DNA of 13,881 nucleotides from an uncultured Clostridium sp. (GTDB lineage: Bacteria > Bacillota > Clostridia > TANB77 > CAG-508), in contig USJU01000032.1 in assembly GCA_900555085.1 (NCBI GenBank), positions 1 to 13,881 of the forward strand. Direction: 5' to 3'. Shown in pieces: positions 11,355-13,881 of this stretch (position 1 is its first letter; each line of letters opens with the position of its first letter). The notes under the pieces were generated by a model. It did not search any database. It was not told where the DNA came from and saw only the letters and a list, made by a program, of their open reading frames with translations. The position numbers and the translations under genes are program-made.

Positions 11355-13787
11355 CTACTCTAAATCATTAATTGTATTTCTTTTTTCTGTTGTGTTAGAA
11401 GTATTTTGTTTGTTGTTATTTTCATTTGTTGTGTTTTTGCTTGTATTTTGTGTATTAGTATTCTTATTAATATTTGTGGTATTCTTTGAATTTGTATTTG
11501 TTTTATTTTCTGTTTTTTTGTTTTCTTGTACTGTATTTGTTTTTGTTGTATTTACAGTATTTTCTACAGTTTTATTTTTTTCTTCTACTTGTGTATTTTG
11601 TTGCTTTTGTGTTGGATTTTTACTGTTATTTGTTGTAGTTGAATTTCCTTTATGTTCTGTACATTTTCCTGGAATTGTTCCAAATAAATAATACTCTGTA
11701 TATGTGTTTGGACAAGAGTCTGTTGCAACCATTCCTGTTTCAGAACATATTGTAGCTGTTTTTACTCCACTAGGCATTTCGAAAGTTGTTCCTTTTAAAT
11801 TTGAATGTATATCCTTCATTACTGCTGACCATAAAAGACCTGCTGGATTTTTTCCTTCATAATTTATTGTTTCATTCATGTCGAATCCATACCAGGTTGC
11901 AGCTGTATAATAATTTGTAAATCCACATAACCATCTATCATAATTTTCATTTGTTGTTCCTGTTTTTGCAGCTACATCCATTCCTTTTATTTCACAATAT
12001 GGTGCAGTTCCATTTACACCTTTAACTGGCTGTGTTAATAATTTTTTTAAAATATATGCAACTTCTTTTGAGAATATTTTTTTAGTTTTTTGTCTTGTTT
12101 TTACTATATCTTCTCCCGATTTATTGCATATTCTTGTATAAAATGTTGGTTCAATATACTCACCATTATTTGCTATTGTACTATAACATGTTGCCATTTC
12201 TAAGGTTGTTAATCCTTTTTGCTCACCTCCTAGCGATAAAGCTAAGTTATTGTCTTTTTCTGTTAAATTCTTAACTCCCATTTTTTTCATATACTTTATA
12301 GAAGTTTTTGGTTTTATTTCTTCTATAATTTTTACAAATGGTATATTTTGAGAAGATTCTACTGCTCTTCTTACTGTTATTTTTCCTTGATATGGGTCAT
12401 AATCTCCTGGTTTATATTCTGTTCCATCTATATTTGTAAAGGTTGTTTCGCTGTCATCGTATACTGTAGAGGCTGTTATTTTTCTTTTTGCTAGTGCTGG
12501 TGCTAAAACAGCAAAAGGTTTACTTGCTGAACCTGTTTGCCTTAAGCTCATTGTTGCTCTATTATAATCTCTAGATTTTGTTTTTTCTCCTAAACCTCCC
12601 ACACAACCTACAACCTGTCCATTTGTATGATTTATTATAATCATTGCAGCTTGAGAAGTTTTTCCCTGTTCTTGCTTAGATTTTAATATGTACTTATCTT
12701 TTTCAAATTCTTTTTCCATACTTTGTTGTATGCTTGTATCTTGTGTACTATATATTTTTAATCCACCATAGTACAAATAATTATTAGCAAATTCTTCTGT
12801 TATATGTTTCTTTTCTTTTAAATCTGCTATTATTTCTGTAATTAATGCATCTGTATGGTATGAATAAGCATCATCACTTGATTCTATATCTCCATTTTTA
12901 AATTTAAGTCCTCTTTCAACTTCTTGCACAGCCTTTTCATAATCTTCTTTAGATATATACTTTTGATCCAGCATTTGAGATAAAACTATTTTTGTTCTTT
13001 TTTCTATTTTATCGCTATTATCTTTATCTCCAAATGGATTATAAGAATTTGGAGAATGGTTTAACCCAGCCAAATAAGCACTTTCTGCTATACTTAAGTC
13101 TTGAACACTTTTATCAAAATAATATCTTGCTCCTGCTTCTACTCCGTAAACATTTGGACCAACATATATTATATTAAAATAAGTTTCCAATATTTGTTCT
13201 TTTGAATAAAAACACTCTAATTCAAAAGCCATAGCCCATTCTTTAACTTTTCTTGTAATACTGTTTGAATTATCTCCTGTTAAATTTTTTACTAACTGTT
13301 GAGTTATTGTGCTTCCTCCAAAAGAAGCCTGACCTTTATGAAAAACATATGACCCCATTGCAGCAATTGTTCTTTTTATGTTTATTCCATGATGTTTAAA
13401 AAACTTTTCATCTTCAATTGCTATATAAGCATTTTTTAAATTATCTGGAATTTGACTATAAGAAATATTTATTTTCTTTCTTTCAGAGCCAATTTCTGCA
13501 ATAACATTTCCTTGAGAATCATACACTTGTGAACTTGTTGCACTCATCATATCTGAACTTATTTTTTTCCAATTATTTACTGCCAAAAAACTAATAATAC
13601 CTAAAATAAAAATTGCTATTAAAAATAAAATTAAAAGTATTCTTTTGAATTTTCTAAACTTCGTTTTTTCTTCATCAGATTCTATTTGAGATTTTTTTTG
13701 TTTCTTCTTTTTATTTTTACTAGTTTTTAATTCTTCATCTAACTCTTTTTGTTTCGCTCTCTTCCCTTTTGAATGCTTAGAAGCCAT
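11355..13787 (-). CDS. Bifunctional class A penicillin-binding protein (PBP1A type)
   Basis: This 810-residue membrane-anchored enzyme polymerises and cross-links peptidoglycan outside the membrane. A very basic cytoplasmic N-terminus is followed by one membrane helix (about 49-68). The glycosyltransferase-51 domain shows EDEKFFKHHGI with catalytic Glu near 125 and GGSTITQQLVKN (about 157-168). The transpeptidase domain shows the active-site S-x-x-K in TGSASKPF (Ser420, Lys423), SQN (479-481) and KTG in AAKTGTT (608-610). After a module with three cysteines (ICSETG, SCPN, GKCTEH), the last 95 or so residues are almost only Asn, Thr, Lys, Gln and Glu. The start at 13787 is chosen over ATG 13805 because AGGAGG lies 7 bases before 13787 and inside the longer version. 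It is a housekeeping gene next to, not part of, the tad-like system. Confidence 0.95.
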   Translation of the reverse strand: MASKHSKGKRAKQKELDEELKTSKNKKKKQKKSQIESDEEKTKFRKFKRILLILFLIAIFILGIISFLAVNNWKKISSDMMSATSSQVYDSQGNVIAEIGSERKKINISYSQIPDNLKNAYIAIEDEKFFKHHGINIKRTIAAMGSYVFHKGQASFGGSTITQQLVKNLTGDNSNSITRKVKEWAMAFELECFYSKEQILETYFNIIYVGPNVYGVEAGARYYFDKSVQDLSIAESAYLAGLNHSPNSYNPFGDKDNSDKIEKRTKIVLSQMLDQKYISKEDYEKAVQEVERGLKFKNGDIESSDDAYSYHTDALITEIIADLKEKKHITEEFANNYLYYGGLKIYSTQDTSIQQSMEKEFEKDKYILKSKQEQGKTSQAAMIIINHTNGQVVGCVGGLGEKTKSRDYNRATMSLRQTGSASKPFAVLAPALAKRKITASTVYDDSETTFTNIDGTEYKPGDYDPYQGKITVRRAVESSQNIPFVKIIEEIKPKTSIKYMKKMGVKNLTEKDNNLALSLGGEQKGLTTLEMATCYSTIANNGEYIEPTFYTRICNKSGEDIVKTRQKTKKIFSKEVAYILKKLLTQPVKGVNGTAPYCEIKGMDVAAKTGTTNENYDRWLCGFTNYYTAATWYGFDMNETINYEGKNPAGLLWSAVMKDIHSNLKGTTFEMPSGVKTATICSETGMVATDSCPNTYTEYYLFGTIPGKCTEHKGNSTTTNNSKNPTQKQQNTQVEEKNKTVENTVNTTKTNTVQENKKTENKTNTNSKNTTNINKNTNTQNTSKNTTNENNNKQNTSNTTEKRNTINDLE

Positions 13788-13794
13788 TGTTTTT

Positions 13795-13800
13795 CCTCCT
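13795..13800 (-). promoter_or_regulatory. Ribosome binding site deciding the PBP start
   Basis: AGGAGG on the minus strand lies 7 bases before ATG 13787-13785. An in-frame ATG at 13805 lies upstream of this site and lacks a binding site of its own, so 13787 is the likely start. Confidence 0.85.
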
Positions 13801-13881
13801 TTCATTTTTTATATTATTGATGCTGAAAATAATGAAAAAATAAATATTTCTCGGCTCAATACGTTCGTTATAGCTTCTAAT

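Noticed and set aside
11392..11691. Plus-strand ORF of 99 codons rich in Val, Phe and Leu
   Set aside because: It is the complement of the Asn/Thr-rich PBP tail; its composition is explained by that, and it has no ribosome site or recognisable protein features.
13809..13881. Minus-strand open frame of 23 codons entering from the right edge and stopping at 13809
   Set aside because: It could be the end of an upstream gene, but it is too short to recognise and another frame is also open, so it is not annotated.

Overview
The window looks like chromosome of an AT-rich, endospore-forming member of the Bacillota, probably a clostridial lineage. The evidence is low GC throughout, AGGAGG-type ribosome binding sites in front of nearly every gene, a complete alpha/beta-type small acid-soluble spore protein gene with a sigma-G-type promoter, and a class A penicillin-binding protein with an N-terminal membrane anchor. 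Genes end in TAA or TAG and nothing suggests a recoded stop. No species-level identification is possible from the sequence alone. Except for the spore-protein gene, every gene lies on the minus strand.

Layout in order of minus-strand transcription, from the right edge: a bifunctional class A PBP (13787-11355); a hairpin terminator between the convergent PBP and spore-protein genes (11311-11339); the plus-strand spore-protein gene (10992-11192), divergent from a Cof-type HAD phosphatase (10727-9858); then a long operon-like block (9715 to the left edge) encoding a Tad/Flp-type pilus or secretion machine. That block reads: CpaB-like SAF-domain membrane protein; two consecutive MinD/CpaE-like proteins with degenerate P-loops; a CpaF/TadA-family ATPase with an N-terminal membrane helix; a TadB-like membrane protein; a TadC-like membrane protein in a different frame; and at least five small single-pass pilin-like proteins, the last cut by the left edge. 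No prepilin peptidase or secretin is present here.

Two things stand out. First, the TadB-like and TadC-like frames overlap by 95 bases, and skipping a single base in one T4 run (positions 3789-3792) would join them into one protein of about 693 residues with two T2SSF units. The break falls inside the second unit, so this is a broken gene, a recoding event or a sequence error, not two ordinary genes. Second, at least six copies of a REP-like hairpin element (5' flank ending in GTAG, then a GC-rich palindrome) sit in intergenic gaps. Five are inside the tad operon and one is in the leader of the HAD gene, and all point the same way. Palindrome sequences differ between copies but stay self-complementary, apart from one decayed copy. 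A separate imperfect inverted repeat of about 95 bp lies beside one copy.

How the genes would work together (inference from family knowledge): the ATPase powers the polytopic TadB/TadC platform to extrude or retract a filament of the small pilin-like proteins; the CpaE/TadZ-like pair would place the machine at a site in the cell; the CpaB-like protein would guide the filament across the wall. The longest gene-free stretches are 1366-1643 (278 bp: a candidate internal promoter, one REP-like copy, the large inverted repeat) and 10728-10991 (264 bp: one decayed REP-like copy and two divergent promoters). No gap exceeds 300 bp. No tRNA, rRNA, CRISPR, insertion sequence or riboswitch was recognised.
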